Shown here piece by piece: positions 33,290-41,727 of a stretch of DNA of 62,634 nucleotides. The notes beneath the pieces were generated by a model. The model was not told the DNA's origin. It made no database searches and worked only from the letters and a program-made list of their open reading frames with translations. Within the stretch, counting starts at the first letter, position 1. Every line of letters begins with the position of its first letter. This DNA comes from Collinsella aerofaciens (GTDB lineage Bacteria > Actinomycetota > Coriobacteriia > Coriobacteriales > Coriobacteriaceae), in contig NZ_JADMSU010000010.1 in NCBI RefSeq assembly GCF_015561195.1, positions 1 to 62,634 on the forward strand. The letters run 5' to 3'. The translations under genes were made by a program, and so were the position numbers.

Positions 33290-34816
33290 TTAGTCCGCTC
33301 GATAGTGCGATCCGAGACTTTCGGTTCGTTTGCACATGGCTTTGACCATTTTCTGTGCTAGCTGAATCTGCGACTGTATGCGGGCGAGCGCAGCGATTTC
33401 GCTGTCGTTGGCATGCGGCTTATTTAGAGCTGTGGCATCATCTTGAATGTTTTCAAGCTCTTGCAGCGCCTCGGAAAGGCCTGCTTCGGTCCTGTTGATC
33501 ATGCAGTAGGTACTCATTGTGCGTTTGAGGCAGCGGGTCAGGCGCTCGGCGTCTGCTGTAGCTATGCCATGCTGGGGGAGGGCGATATCCATCGGTGCGG
33601 CCGCCTCAGGAGCGTCCAGCGCTGCTTGGGCTGCCGATGCGCCCGCAATGCGCCCGAACACGATGCCATTGGCGCTCGACAGACCTCCGATGCGGTCGGC
33701 GCCGTGCATGCCGCCTGTTGCCTCGCCACAGGCGTAGAGGCCCTCAACGCCCGTGTACGCGGTCTTGTCGATCCTGATGCCGCCGTTGGCGGCGTGGGCA
33801 TACATCGCCACGCGCATCTCGTCGGTCGGCGCGATGCCGTGCTCGTCTTGTAGCCAGGTGGCAAAGGTCTGCACAAACTCTGGGACATCCTCGCGGGGGA
33901 AGTCGTAGTGGAGTGCCAGGCCTTCGGCACCTGCCTGATCAATGACGAGATCGATAGCGCGGGAGGCCAAGCGTGACGTGAAAGGACCATATCCAGAGCG
34001 CTGCTCGAGCAGGTCGTCCAGCTTGTCAGCGGCAATATCTGCCGGCTGGTCTACATGTACGTAGCGCCAGGTTTTCTCGTTGAAGACCAGGTTGCGCTTG
34101 GGCTCGATGAAGCCGGGCATCATCTGCATGAACTCTATATTAGTAAGTGTTGCGCCGTGCGCCAGCGCGATGGCCTGCGAGGAGCTGAGCACATCAGCCG
34201 ACGTAAGGCTGCGCTCGAACAGGCCGCCTGTGCCACCGGCTGCGATGATCGTGGCCTTGGCAGCAAAGGGCACGATTCGATTTTCGGTGAGGTCGTAGAG
34301 CACGGTTCCGGTTATTCTGCCGTTCGTGTCCTCAACAAGGTCGATAAGCTCATGGCGGGGGAGCAGACGAATGCCGAGCGACTCGATCCGGGCCGTCAGA
34401 GCGTCCTCAAGGGGCTTGCGGGTGAGGCCGCGCCACATGCGCGTTTTGTGGTCAAAGCAGGGGATAAACTGCTTTTGCTGAGCGCTCTCAGCGCTTTGCG
34501 GACGCTGGAGCTCAACGCCCAGGTTTTGCTCGAGCCATTCAATTGCCTGGGGAATGCCGTGGACAAACGTCTGGACAAGCTCGGGGTCGGCGACGCCGTC
34601 ACCCACGGTCTGGATGGTGTCGATGAGGTCTTGTTCGTCGTCTTCGTTAACGGGTCCGATAAGCCCCAGGCCCCAGGTTCCGGGGAAGAAGCTCGATCCA
34701 CTCATAATCTTGCCGGCGCTTGCCACAGTGACGGTTGCACCCGTGCGTGCCGCTTCGATGGCGGCGCAAAGGCCCGCAATGCCAGATCCAATTACCAGTA
34801 CATCAGTCGATTCCAT
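33290..34816 (-). CDS. FAD-dependent oxidoreductase of the fumarate reductase / aspartate oxidase type
   Basis: 508 residues. The Rossmann start VLVIGSGIAGLCAAIEAA binds FAD, IIAAGGTGGLFERS is the second dinucleotide segment, and the C-terminal GIRIDKTAYTGVEGLYACGEATGGMHGADRIGGLSSANGIVFGRIAG is the classic end of the SdhA/FrdA/NadB family. It could be an L-aspartate oxidase-like or other flavoprotein dehydrogenase. No nadA or nadC neighbour and no signal peptide are present, so the substrate is open. AAAGGA supports the ATG. It is followed upstream, on the same strand, by the GGGtGRT pair, but a terminator separates them. Confidence 0.82.
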   Translation of the reverse strand: MESTDVLVIGSGIAGLCAAIEAARTGATVTVASAGKIMSGSSFFPGTWGLGLIGPVNEDDEQDLIDTIQTVGDGVADPELVQTFVHGIPQAIEWLEQNLGVELQRPQSAESAQQKQFIPCFDHKTRMWRGLTRKPLEDALTARIESLGIRLLPRHELIDLVEDTNGRITGTVLYDLTENRIVPFAAKATIIAAGGTGGLFERSLTSADVLSSSQAIALAHGATLTNIEFMQMMPGFIEPKRNLVFNEKTWRYVHVDQPADIAADKLDDLLEQRSGYGPFTSRLASRAIDLVIDQAGAEGLALHYDFPREDVPEFVQTFATWLQDEHGIAPTDEMRVAMYAHAANGGIRIDKTAYTGVEGLYACGEATGGMHGADRIGGLSSANGIVFGRIAGASAAQAALDAPEAAAPMDIALPQHGIATADAERLTRCLKRTMSTYCMINRTEAGLSEALQELENIQDDATALNKPHANDSEIAALARIQSQIQLAQKMVKAMCKRTESLGSHYRAD

Positions 34817-35004
34817 TGGATTCCTTTCTCGTCCGGCGCATTGTCGCACGGGTGATCGGCAATGGGGCCGGAAAGACTCGGCAAATCGGTAAAGGGCACA
34901 TATGGCAGGTGGGCGTCATGGACGCTCTGACGCTCCATCTCTTCACATCTCGTATTTCGCCCCAGCTGATATACCGGCATTAGCTACCCTGCACCAACGC
35001 AAAC

Positions 35005-35037
35005 AAAAAGAGCCGCTACCCGAGTGGATAGCGGCTC
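35005..35037 (-). terminator. Terminator of the GGGtGRT unit
   Basis: On the minus strand GAGCCGCTA and TAGCGGCTC form a 9-bp perfect stem, followed by T5. Confidence 0.88.
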
Positions 35038-35072
35038 CAAAGCTCAACTATATGAGCATCGCGCGGGCGCAA

Positions 35073-36077
35073 TTAGGCCTTGAGGGCCTCCTCAACGGCG
35101 ACAGCGCAAGCGACGGTGGCACCGACCATGGGGTTGTTGCCCATGCCGATGAGACCCATCATGTCGACGTGCGCAGGCACGGAGGAAGAACCGGCGAACT
35201 GGGCGTCGGAGTGCATACGGCCCATAGTGTCGGTCATGCCGTAAGAGGCAGGGCCGGCGCCCATGTTGTCCGGGTGCAGGGTACGGCCAGTGCCGCCACC
35301 AGAAGCGACGGAGAAGTACTTCTTGCCAGCCTCGAGGCGCTCCTTCTTGTAGGTGCCAGCGACGGGGTGCTGGAAGCGCGTGGGGTTGGTGGAGTTACCG
35401 GTGATCGAGATGTCGACGTTCTCGTGCCACATGATGGCAACGCCCTCGCGGACGTCGTCGGAGCCGTAGCAGTTAACGGCAGCGCGGGGACCATCGGAGT
35501 AGGGGATGGTCTCGACGACCTTGAGCTCGCCCGTGTAGTAGTCGAACTGGGTCTTCACGTAGGTGAAGCCGTTGATGCGGGCGATGATCTGAGCAGCGTC
35601 CTTGCCCAGACCGTTGAGGATGACGCGCAGCGGCTTCTTGCGAGCCTTGTTGGCGTTCAGAGCCAGGCCGATAGCGCCCTCGGCGGCAGCGAAGGACTCG
35701 TGGCCGGCCAGGAAGGCGAAGCACTCGGTGTCGTCGGAGAGCAGCATAGCGCCCAGGTTGCCGTGGCCCAGACCGACCTTGCGGTCCTCGGCGACGGAGC
35801 CGGGGACGGTGAAGGCCTGGATGCCCTCGCCGATGATGGCGGCAGCCTCAGAAGCGGACTTGGCGCCACGCTTGACAGCGAGAGCGCAACCGAGGGTGTA
35901 GGCCCACTCGGCGTTCTGGAAGGCGATGGACTGGGTGTTGTTGACGATCTCACGCGGGTTGAAGCCCTTGTCGGTGCAGATCTGCAGAGCTTCCTCGAGG
36001 GAGGCGATGCCGTTGTCGGCGAGGCACTTGTTGATCTTGTCAGCGCGGCGCTCGTAACCTTCGAACGTAACAGTCAT
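35073..36077 (-). CDS. GGGtGRT protein
   Basis: 334 residues. The naming motif GGGTGRT is at 260-266, within SVASGGGTGRTLHPDNMGAG. Other marked stretches are VGLGHGNLGAMLLSDDTECFAFLAGHESFAAAEGA and ENVDISITGNSTNPTRFQHPVAG. No membrane segment or signal peptide. The family is conserved among anaerobes and nearly always lies beside a NifU-like scaffold, as here (18 bases), but as far as I know no reaction has been assigned. The Gly-rich motifs suggest a nucleotide or cofactor site. A ribosome binding site GGGAGGG lies before the ATG. Confidence 0.88.
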   Translation of the reverse strand: MTVTFEGYERRADKINKCLADNGIASLEEALQICTDKGFNPREIVNNTQSIAFQNAEWAYTLGCALAVKRGAKSASEAAAIIGEGIQAFTVPGSVAEDRKVGLGHGNLGAMLLSDDTECFAFLAGHESFAAAEGAIGLALNANKARKKPLRVILNGLGKDAAQIIARINGFTYVKTQFDYYTGELKVVETIPYSDGPRAAVNCYGSDDVREGVAIMWHENVDISITGNSTNPTRFQHPVAGTYKKERLEAGKKYFSVASGGGTGRTLHPDNMGAGPASYGMTDTMGRMHSDAQFAGSSSVPAHVDMMGLIGMGNNPMVGATVACAVAVEEALKA

Positions 36078-36095
36078 AGTTATTTCCCTCCCTTT

Positions 36096-36830
36096 CTACT
36101 CGTGAACCGGGAACACGCTGGCGACGGAGTGAGTCTCCTCGTCGGTGCGCGGGTCGATGTACTTGGCAGCGTTCTCCCACTGACCATAGTGGCCCATAGC
36201 GCCAGCGATGGCCTCCTCGGGGGTCTTGCCGGCCTTGACGGCGTCGGTGAACTTGCCGAGGTTCAGGAACTCGAATGCGATGATCTCGTTCTTGTCGTTG
36301 AGAGCCATGCGGGTGACGTAGCCCTGAGCGAGCTCGAGGTAACGAGCGCCCTTGGCCTTGGTGCCGAACATGGTGCCGACCTGAGAGCGAAGGCCCTTGC
36401 CGAGGTCGTCGAGGGAGGCGCCCACGGGCAGGCCGCCCTCGGAGAACGCGGTCTGGCTGCGGCCGTAAACGATCTGCAGGAAGATCTCGCGCATAGCAAC
36501 GTTGATGGCGTCGCAGACGAGGTCGGTGTTGAGGGCCTCGAGGATGGTCTTACCGGGAAGGATCTCGGAAGCCATGGCGGCAGAGTGGGTCATGCCCGAG
36601 CAGCCGATGGTCTCAACGAGGGCCTCCTCGATGATGCCGTCCTTGACGTTCAGCGTGAGCTTGCAGGCGCCCTGCTGAGGTGCGCACCAACCCACACCGT
36701 GCGTAAGACCGGAGATGTCGGAAATCTCCTTAGCCTGGACCCACTTGCCCTCCTCGGGGATGGGTGCGGGGCCGTGGTATGCACCCTTGGCAACGGGGCA
36801 CATGTTCTCCACTTCCTGTGAGTACTGCAT
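36096..36830 (-). CDS. NifU-like iron-sulfur scaffold protein (partner of GGGtGRT)
   Basis: 244 residues. The NifU/IscU-like core has Cys49/Cys56 (GVGWCAPQQGACKLTL), Cys77 (ETIGCSGMTHSAAM) and Cys106 (DLVCDAINVAM), consistent with cluster or metal binding. It is longer than SufU and clearly distinct from the SufU at 38707. GAGGAGAGG supports the ATG. First gene of a two-gene unit with GGGtGRT. A TATTAT box about 80 bases upstream may be its -10. A scaffold dedicated to one client protein is the simplest reading. Confidence 0.87.
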   Translation of the reverse strand: MQYSQEVENMCPVAKGAYHGPAPIPEEGKWVQAKEISDISGLTHGVGWCAPQQGACKLTLNVKDGIIEEALVETIGCSGMTHSAAMASEILPGKTILEALNTDLVCDAINVAMREIFLQIVYGRSQTAFSEGGLPVGASLDDLGKGLRSQVGTMFGTKAKGARYLELAQGYVTRMALNDKNEIIAFEFLNLGKFTDAVKAGKTPEEAIAGAMGHYGQWENAAKYIDPRTDEETHSVASVFPVHE

Positions 36831-37234
36831 GCCTCTCCTCTCTATCGTGTTGGCGTCCCGTCTGGGGGTCGTGGCTGGCGATTGCCGGGCGACCCTTCGA
36901 AAGGGACATGACATGCAGCCCCTATAATACCGCGAATTGCACGGAATATTCGGCGAACGGCTCAGTTTTCGTAGCGAGAAGTCCGGAAGTTTTAATTGAA
37001 ACGGTTTAACGCTATGTTCTGTGGTCGCGAACTTCCGTAGAGGGGGGTCCGTCTTGGGCAAGCTTTTGGTCGGCTCTTGTAAGTGTTGCAGGGGTTGACC
37101 TGTTGCAACGGTGCCGTTCGCCGCCTGTTTACTGCCTTTGGCCGCGCGAGTGTATTGTTTTGCGTGAATGTTTTGATGGCACGCTTCAATCGTGCTGTAT
37201 TGGATGGCAAGCAGATCCCGGCGAAGGGAGCGCT
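36831..37234. other. Intergenic region between the NifU-like gene and the second RAYT
   Basis: 404 bases in which the two genes diverge. Apart from a TATTAT -10-like box for the NifU-like gene (near 36925) and a binding site for the RAYT gene, I see no gene and no strong hairpin. None of the palindrome families A-D occurs here. Confidence 0.5.
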
Positions 37235-38047
37235 ATGCAGCGCGTTTGGAGAACGGTTACCGGCTTTTACCATGTCTGTACTCGCGGTACGGGCAAGCAG
37301 CTCATCTTTGAGGGCGATGAAGACCGATGGGAGTTTTTGGAGCTGATGCGCGCGTGCTGCCGCGAGGAGGGTGTGACGGTTATCGCCTGGTGCCTTATGG
37401 GCAATCACGTGCATTTGGTGCTTGCAGATTACGAGGACAGGATGAGCGCGGCGATGCACCGGCTGCTTTTGACGCACGCGCGGCGGTTTAATAAACGCGC
37501 GGGGCGCACAGGCCATCTGTTCCAGAACCGTTTTGACCGGCGCTCGCTCGATACCGACTGGCAGGTGATGGAGGCTATTCGCTCCGTACACGCCGATCCG
37601 CAGGAGGCGGGCGTTGGCCTAATCGAGCGTTATCCCTGGAGTAGCTTTGCGGAGTATTTATGCGCTTACGACGGTGACACGGCTGATGTCGCGAGGGGAT
37701 TTTCTGATCCTTCTTGCGTGCTTGAGCTTTTTGGTTCTGCCGAGGGCTTTATTGCCTATTCGCTTTCGACGCCCGACGGCGGTGAGCCAGCGCTGTGCGA
37801 TATGAAAGAGACGGAATGGGAACGCCACGCCTTTGCCGACAAGATGGCGAAGAGCCTCGGGGTTCCGCTCAACGGGGTTAAAACTGCACCGCCGGCGCAG
37901 CGCGATACTGTTATTGTTGGATTGAACAATGCCGGCTTTACGGTGCGCCAGATTGAGCGGTATACCGGGATTGGCAAAAGTACCGTCTCTCGTATCGTGC
38001 GCGCCCGCGCGCGAACGGCGATGCGGGCTGGCGGAAACGTGATGTAA
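37235..38047 (+). CDS. RAYT-family protein lacking the catalytic tyrosine
   Basis: 270 residues with the same fold as the RAYT at 20188. The HUH pair is kept (His58 and His60 in GNHVHLVL), as are GHLFQNRFDRRSL and YPWSSFAEYL. At the position of the catalytic Tyr, however, it has Ser117: AIRSVHADPQEAG instead of AIRYIHLNPQKAG, and the following Asn is Asp. The C-terminus has a clear helix-turn-helix, FTVRQIERYTGIGKSTVSRIVRARARTAMRA. It probably cannot form the DNA-tyrosine link and may act as a binding protein. GAAGGGAG supports the ATG. Coding looks intact, which argues against a plain pseudogene. Confidence 0.82.
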   Translation: MQRVWRTVTGFYHVCTRGTGKQLIFEGDEDRWEFLELMRACCREEGVTVIAWCLMGNHVHLVLADYEDRMSAAMHRLLLTHARRFNKRAGRTGHLFQNRFDRRSLDTDWQVMEAIRSVHADPQEAGVGLIERYPWSSFAEYLCAYDGDTADVARGFSDPSCVLELFGSAEGFIAYSLSTPDGGEPALCDMKETEWERHAFADKMAKSLGVPLNGVKTAPPAQRDTVIVGLNNAGFTVRQIERYTGIGKSTVSRIVRARARTAMRAGGNVM

Positions 38048-38651
38048 GGTCGCCTTTTCACCGCAGCTGGGGTCGTCCATACGCCGCAACCAGCGTTCAA
38101 AAGCTTGGTGAGGTAACTGCACTTCTTAATATGCATAGAACAATCGCCATCTTGCATAAAATAACGGCTCAGTCCGGGTTTGCCCGTGCCTACCCCCGTC
38201 TGCGCCGTGCAAAAAACGGAGTTTTCAGCATCGTGGTGCTGTCGGCACCGACGCAATCTTGCAACATGCGGACCCCGAAGCTATTGATCCCTGCCGTTGC
38301 GCCCCCGAAGCACGTGTCTGCGTCCCGTCAGACCGCGATGCTTGTTCTAAACACAATATATATGCGCCTGAAGATGTTGATTAACGCTTTCGATGCGTAT
38401 ACACACAGCTTGGCGTGCTGAATACTCGCAAAAATGCACGCCGCTCCCTATGGGACCCGTCTGCGGCAGGCGCGAAGCGAGTCGGAGCTTCGCAGAACGG
38501 GGTTTGGCGCATTGCTTGGCGGGCCCGGGGCCCTGCCGCAGGCCTTTGGTGCTGTGGAAAACGCCCGTGTTCGTGTCTGGCTGTGTGGCAAATGTCAGAC
38601 GGGGCGCCGGACGCGCGGACTTTGTGCCACCGCGCTCATTAGGTAAAAACA
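38048..38651. other. Gene-free region after the second RAYT
   Basis: About 600 bases with mixed composition: A+T-rich around 38330-38400 and very G+C-rich after 38430. Short hairpins such as GGGCCCGGGGCCC occur, but no reading frame has a binding site or family resemblance. It may hold decayed repeats. Confidence 0.4.
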
Positions 38652-38674
38652 GAGCCGCCCGTATCGGGCGGCTC
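38645..38674 (-). terminator. Terminator of the suf operon
   Basis: On the minus strand GAGCCGCCCG, loop ATA, CGGGCGGCTC, then TGTTTTT. Confidence 0.88.
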
Positions 38675-38706
38675 GGCAATTAAAACCCTTGGATTCGGGG
38701 CATAAG

Positions 38707-39141
38707 CTACTGGTTTGTTTGCCCCTCGAGCATGCCGTCGAGGGTGCGCCAGGCGAGCTCGGCGCATTTGACGCGGGCGGGCATGTGCGAGATGTCCTGG
38801 AGCTGGGCGGCTTCGTCCAGGTCTTCCAGGTCGTCCTCGGAGAGCTTCTCGCCGCGGATCATGGCGAGGAAGAGTCCCGCCAAGCGACGCGCCTCCTCGA
38901 CGGTCTCGCCGGTGATGAGGTCGGCCATGATGTCGGCGCTGGCCTGGCTTATGGCGCAGCCGTGCCCGGTAAACGAGGCTTCCTCGATTACATCGTTCTC
39001 GACACGCAGCTGCAAGGTGAGCTCGTCTCCGCAGCTGGGGTTGATACCGTCGTGCTCGTGCGTGGGAGCATCCATCTCGTACTTATAGTCGGGGTGCGAG
39101 TTGTGCTCCATAAACGTGGTGGAGGTGTACAGATTACCCAT
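38707..39141 (-). CDS. sufU: SufU iron-sulfur assembly protein
   Basis: 144 residues. The three zinc/sulfur-relay cysteines are Cys37 (NPSCGDELTLQL, with Asp39), Cys62 (GHGCAISQASAD) and Cys126 (RVKCAELAW), in SufU spacing. In Gram-positive bacteria SufU accepts the persulfide from SufS. Last gene of sufCBDSU. Its ATG lies inside the end of sufS (the sequence AATGGGTAA), so translation is probably coupled; no separate binding site is needed. Confidence 0.93.
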   Translation of the reverse strand: MGNLYTSTTFMEHNSHPDYKYEMDAPTHEHDGINPSCGDELTLQLRVENDVIEEASFTGHGCAISQASADIMADLITGETVEEARRLAGLFLAMIRGEKLSEDDLEDLDEAAQLQDISHMPARVKCAELAWRTLDGMLEGQTNQ

Positions 39142-40459
39142 TGAACGTGCTCCAAACGTGATGCAGGCCGGCGACGAACTTGTCGATGTCGGCCTTGTCG
39201 TTGTAGAAGGCCACGCTGGCGCGGCAGCAGGCAAGGTTCTCGACGCCCAGCCAGGTGAGCAGCGGCTGCGCGCAGTGGTGGCCGGCGCGGATGCAGACGC
39301 CGTCCATGTCCATGATGCTCGCGACGTCGTGCGGGTGAATTCCCTTGACGTTAAAGCTCACAACGCCGTGGTGGTTGTCCCAGTAGATGGAACCGATGAT
39401 TTGGACAAAGTCGAGCTGCATGAGCTCGCCCATCAGATAGTGGACGAGTGCCTGCTCGCGGGCCTGGATGTTCTCGTAACCCACGGTGTTGACCAGGTAG
39501 TCGAGTGCCGCACCCGTGGCGAAGATGCCGGCGGCGTCCTGCGTGCCGGCCTCGAATTTCTCGGGAACGGGCGCCCAGACGGCGTCCTGCTCGGTGACCG
39601 AATCGATCATCTCACCGCCGGTAAGCACTGGCGGCATGGCGTTGAGCAGGTCCATCTTGCCCCACAGCACGCCGATGCCCATGGGGCCCATGGCCTTGTG
39701 CGCGCTAAAGGCAAAGAAGTCGGCGCCCAGGTCGGCCACATCGACCGGCATGTGCGGCAGCGACTGCGCACCGTCGACGACCAGGTAGCCGCCGTACTTG
39801 TGCACGAGCTTGCCGAGGTTCTTGACTGGGTTCTCGACGCCCAACACGTTGGAGACCTGTCCCACGGCCAGGATCTTGGTCTTGGGACCCACCTTGGCAA
39901 GAACCTCCTCGGTGGTGAGCTGGCCGGTCTTGGTGGGATAGAGGTAGACGAGCTTGGCGCCGGTCTCGCGGCAGACCTGCTGCCACGGAATCAGGTTGGA
40001 GTGGTGCTCCATGATGGTGATGACGACCTCATCGCCGGGCTCGAGCACCGTGGGCGCAAAGCTCTTGGCGACCAGGTTGAGCGACTCGCTCGTGTTGCGG
40101 GTGAAGACGACCTCGTTGGCGTTGGGGGCGCCGATGACGTCGGCGATCTGCTGGCGCACCTTCGCGATAGCGTCGGTGGCCTCGACGGACAGCGAGTACA
40201 GGCCGCGCAGGGGGTTGGCATTCATGCGCTGGTAGAAGTCGCGCTCGGCGTCAAGCACGCAGGCAGGGCGCTGCGCGGTGGCGGCGCTATCGAGGAAGGC
40301 GATCTCGGGGTGCTGCTGGAACAGCGGGAACTGCGCCTTGTAGGGGTTGGTCTCGATATCTACGGTGGGCCAGCCGCGCGAAGCCTCGTCGCTGGCGTCG
40401 AGCTCCATGGGCTCGGGGGCAGTGCAGGTGTCGCATTTAACGTGCTCGGTATCGATCAT
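39134..40459 (-). CDS. sufS: Cysteine desulfurase SufS
   Basis: 441 residues. A PLP enzyme that takes sulfur from cysteine and forms a persulfide for cluster building. The PLP lysine is Lys255 in FSAHKAMGPMG, and the catalytic cysteine is Cys412 in ACCRASVAFYN. An N-terminal arm of ~35 residues with CDTCTAPEP is longer than in most SufS. The start overlaps the sufD stop as ATGA; the end overlaps sufU by 8 bases. Fourth gene of the operon. Confidence 0.96.
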   Translation of the reverse strand: MIDTEHVKCDTCTAPEPMELDASDEASRGWPTVDIETNPYKAQFPLFQQHPEIAFLDSAATAQRPACVLDAERDFYQRMNANPLRGLYSLSVEATDAIAKVRQQIADVIGAPNANEVVFTRNTSESLNLVAKSFAPTVLEPGDEVVITIMEHHSNLIPWQQVCRETGAKLVYLYPTKTGQLTTEEVLAKVGPKTKILAVGQVSNVLGVENPVKNLGKLVHKYGGYLVVDGAQSLPHMPVDVADLGADFFAFSAHKAMGPMGIGVLWGKMDLLNAMPPVLTGGEMIDSVTEQDAVWAPVPEKFEAGTQDAAGIFATGAALDYLVNTVGYENIQAREQALVHYLMGELMQLDFVQIIGSIYWDNHHGVVSFNVKGIHPHDVASIMDMDGVCIRAGHHCAQPLLTWLGVENLACCRASVAFYNDKADIDKFVAGLHHVWSTFNG

Positions 40460-41727
40460 GCGAGCTCCTCCTCAAAGTTGTCGATCAGGTTGTTGCCCAG
40501 GCGGACGACGGCGGCGCGGGTGCGCTCGTCGGTGGCGGAAAGCGCGGCGTCCTCCAGCTTGGCGCGGATGAACAGGTCCTCGGCGGCGTTTTGATCAAGG
40601 CCGCGGCAGGCGAGGTAGAACAGCTGCTCGTCGCGGACATGGCCGATGGTGGCGCCGTGGTTGCCGGCGACGTCGTCCTCGTCGCAGAGGATGACGGGAA
40701 CGGTCTTGTTGTCGACGCCCTTGTTGGCCAAGAGCACCGTCTCGCGCTCGGTGCCGGTTGCACCCTTGCAGCCATGCACGAGGTCGATGGTGCCGCGGTA
40801 GACCTTCTTGGACGTGCCGGTCAGCACGCCGTTGGCGTCGATCTCGCACTCGGTCTTGCGACCGCGGTGGCGCAGCTCGTAGTTAAAGTCGCGCACCTGC
40901 TCGCGGGCACCCAGGTAATCGGTATCGATCGTCACCTTGGCGGTGTCGCCCAGCAGGTCGCCGGCAAGTCCGGTGGCGCTGGCGCCGGCGCCTAGGACGG
41001 TGTGCTGCACGTTGACGCGCGCGCCCTCGTCCAGGAACAGGCCGGTGTCGTCGAGCGCGATCCAGCTGTCGTCGAGCGTCTGCGTGCAGGTTACGTTGAC
41101 GGTGGCGTACTCGTGGGCGCACACGCGCAGCACGGAGCCCACGACGCCCTCGCCGGTAGCGGGGGAGTCCAGGGCGATATGCAGATCGAGCGTTGCCTGC
41201 GGACGGGCGACGACATCGATGGCGGCGATGGCCGCGGCAGCGACGACGCCGCTTACGCGCACGGTAACCGTGGCGTGCTGGTAGGCGGGCACATCAATAA
41301 CGATGCGCTTGGTGGCATGGTCTGCCAGATAGGTGTAGGCAGCCTCGCCCATGCCGGTCTCGAAGGCCTCGGCGGGGGAGAGCTCCTCCTCGAGCTTGAT
41401 GGCGCCGGCCTGGTAGACCGAGGTGGCGGGCACGTCGAGCTCGGTCTCGGGCGTGATGCGGGCACGGTCGGCGGCGTCGCCGGGGGCAAAGGCGCGGCGC
41501 TCGGGGAAGCGCTCGGCCATGGCGTTCATAGCGGTGTCGAAGGCGTCGGCCGCGCCGGCAAACTGCTCATCCAGTCCCTCGACCTCTACGGCCTCGGCGG
41601 GAGCGACGGTAAGCTCGTCCGAAAGCTCGAGCTTGGTCTGGTTCATCTTGAGCCAGCCCCAAGTGGCGGCTGGCATCGCATTAACCTGCTCGAGCGTGGT
41701 CGCAGCGGTGTTCGTGGTCTGTTTCAT
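40456..41727 (-). CDS. sufD: SufD, Fe-S assembly scaffold subunit
   Basis: 423 residues. The beta-helix core and C-terminal segment (ILCDEDDVAGNHGATIGHVRDEQLFYLACRGLDQNAAEDLFIRA) are those of SufB/SufD. SufD joins SufB and the ATPase SufC to form the assembly scaffold. The N-terminal ~130 residues are variable. Its start shares a base with the sufB stop, and its stop overlaps sufS by 4 bases, so translation is tightly coupled. Confidence 0.94.
   Translation of the reverse strand: MKQTTNTAATTLEQVNAMPAATWGWLKMNQTKLELSDELTVAPAEAVEVEGLDEQFAGAADAFDTAMNAMAERFPERRAFAPGDAADRARITPETELDVPATSVYQAGAIKLEEELSPAEAFETGMGEAAYTYLADHATKRIVIDVPAYQHATVTVRVSGVVAAAAIAAIDVVARPQATLDLHIALDSPATGEGVVGSVLRVCAHEYATVNVTCTQTLDDSWIALDDTGLFLDEGARVNVQHTVLGAGASATGLAGDLLGDTAKVTIDTDYLGAREQVRDFNYELRHRGRKTECEIDANGVLTGTSKKVYRGTIDLVHGCKGATGTERETVLLANKGVDNKTVPVILCDEDDVAGNHGATIGHVRDEQLFYLACRGLDQNAAEDLFIRAKLEDAALSATDERTRAAVVRLGNNLIDNFEEELA

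Noticed and set aside
33290-34816. Naming the FAD oxidoreductase nadB
   Set aside because: Family signatures are shared with FrdA/SdhA-type enzymes and no nadA or nadC is adjacent; the substrate cannot be chosen.
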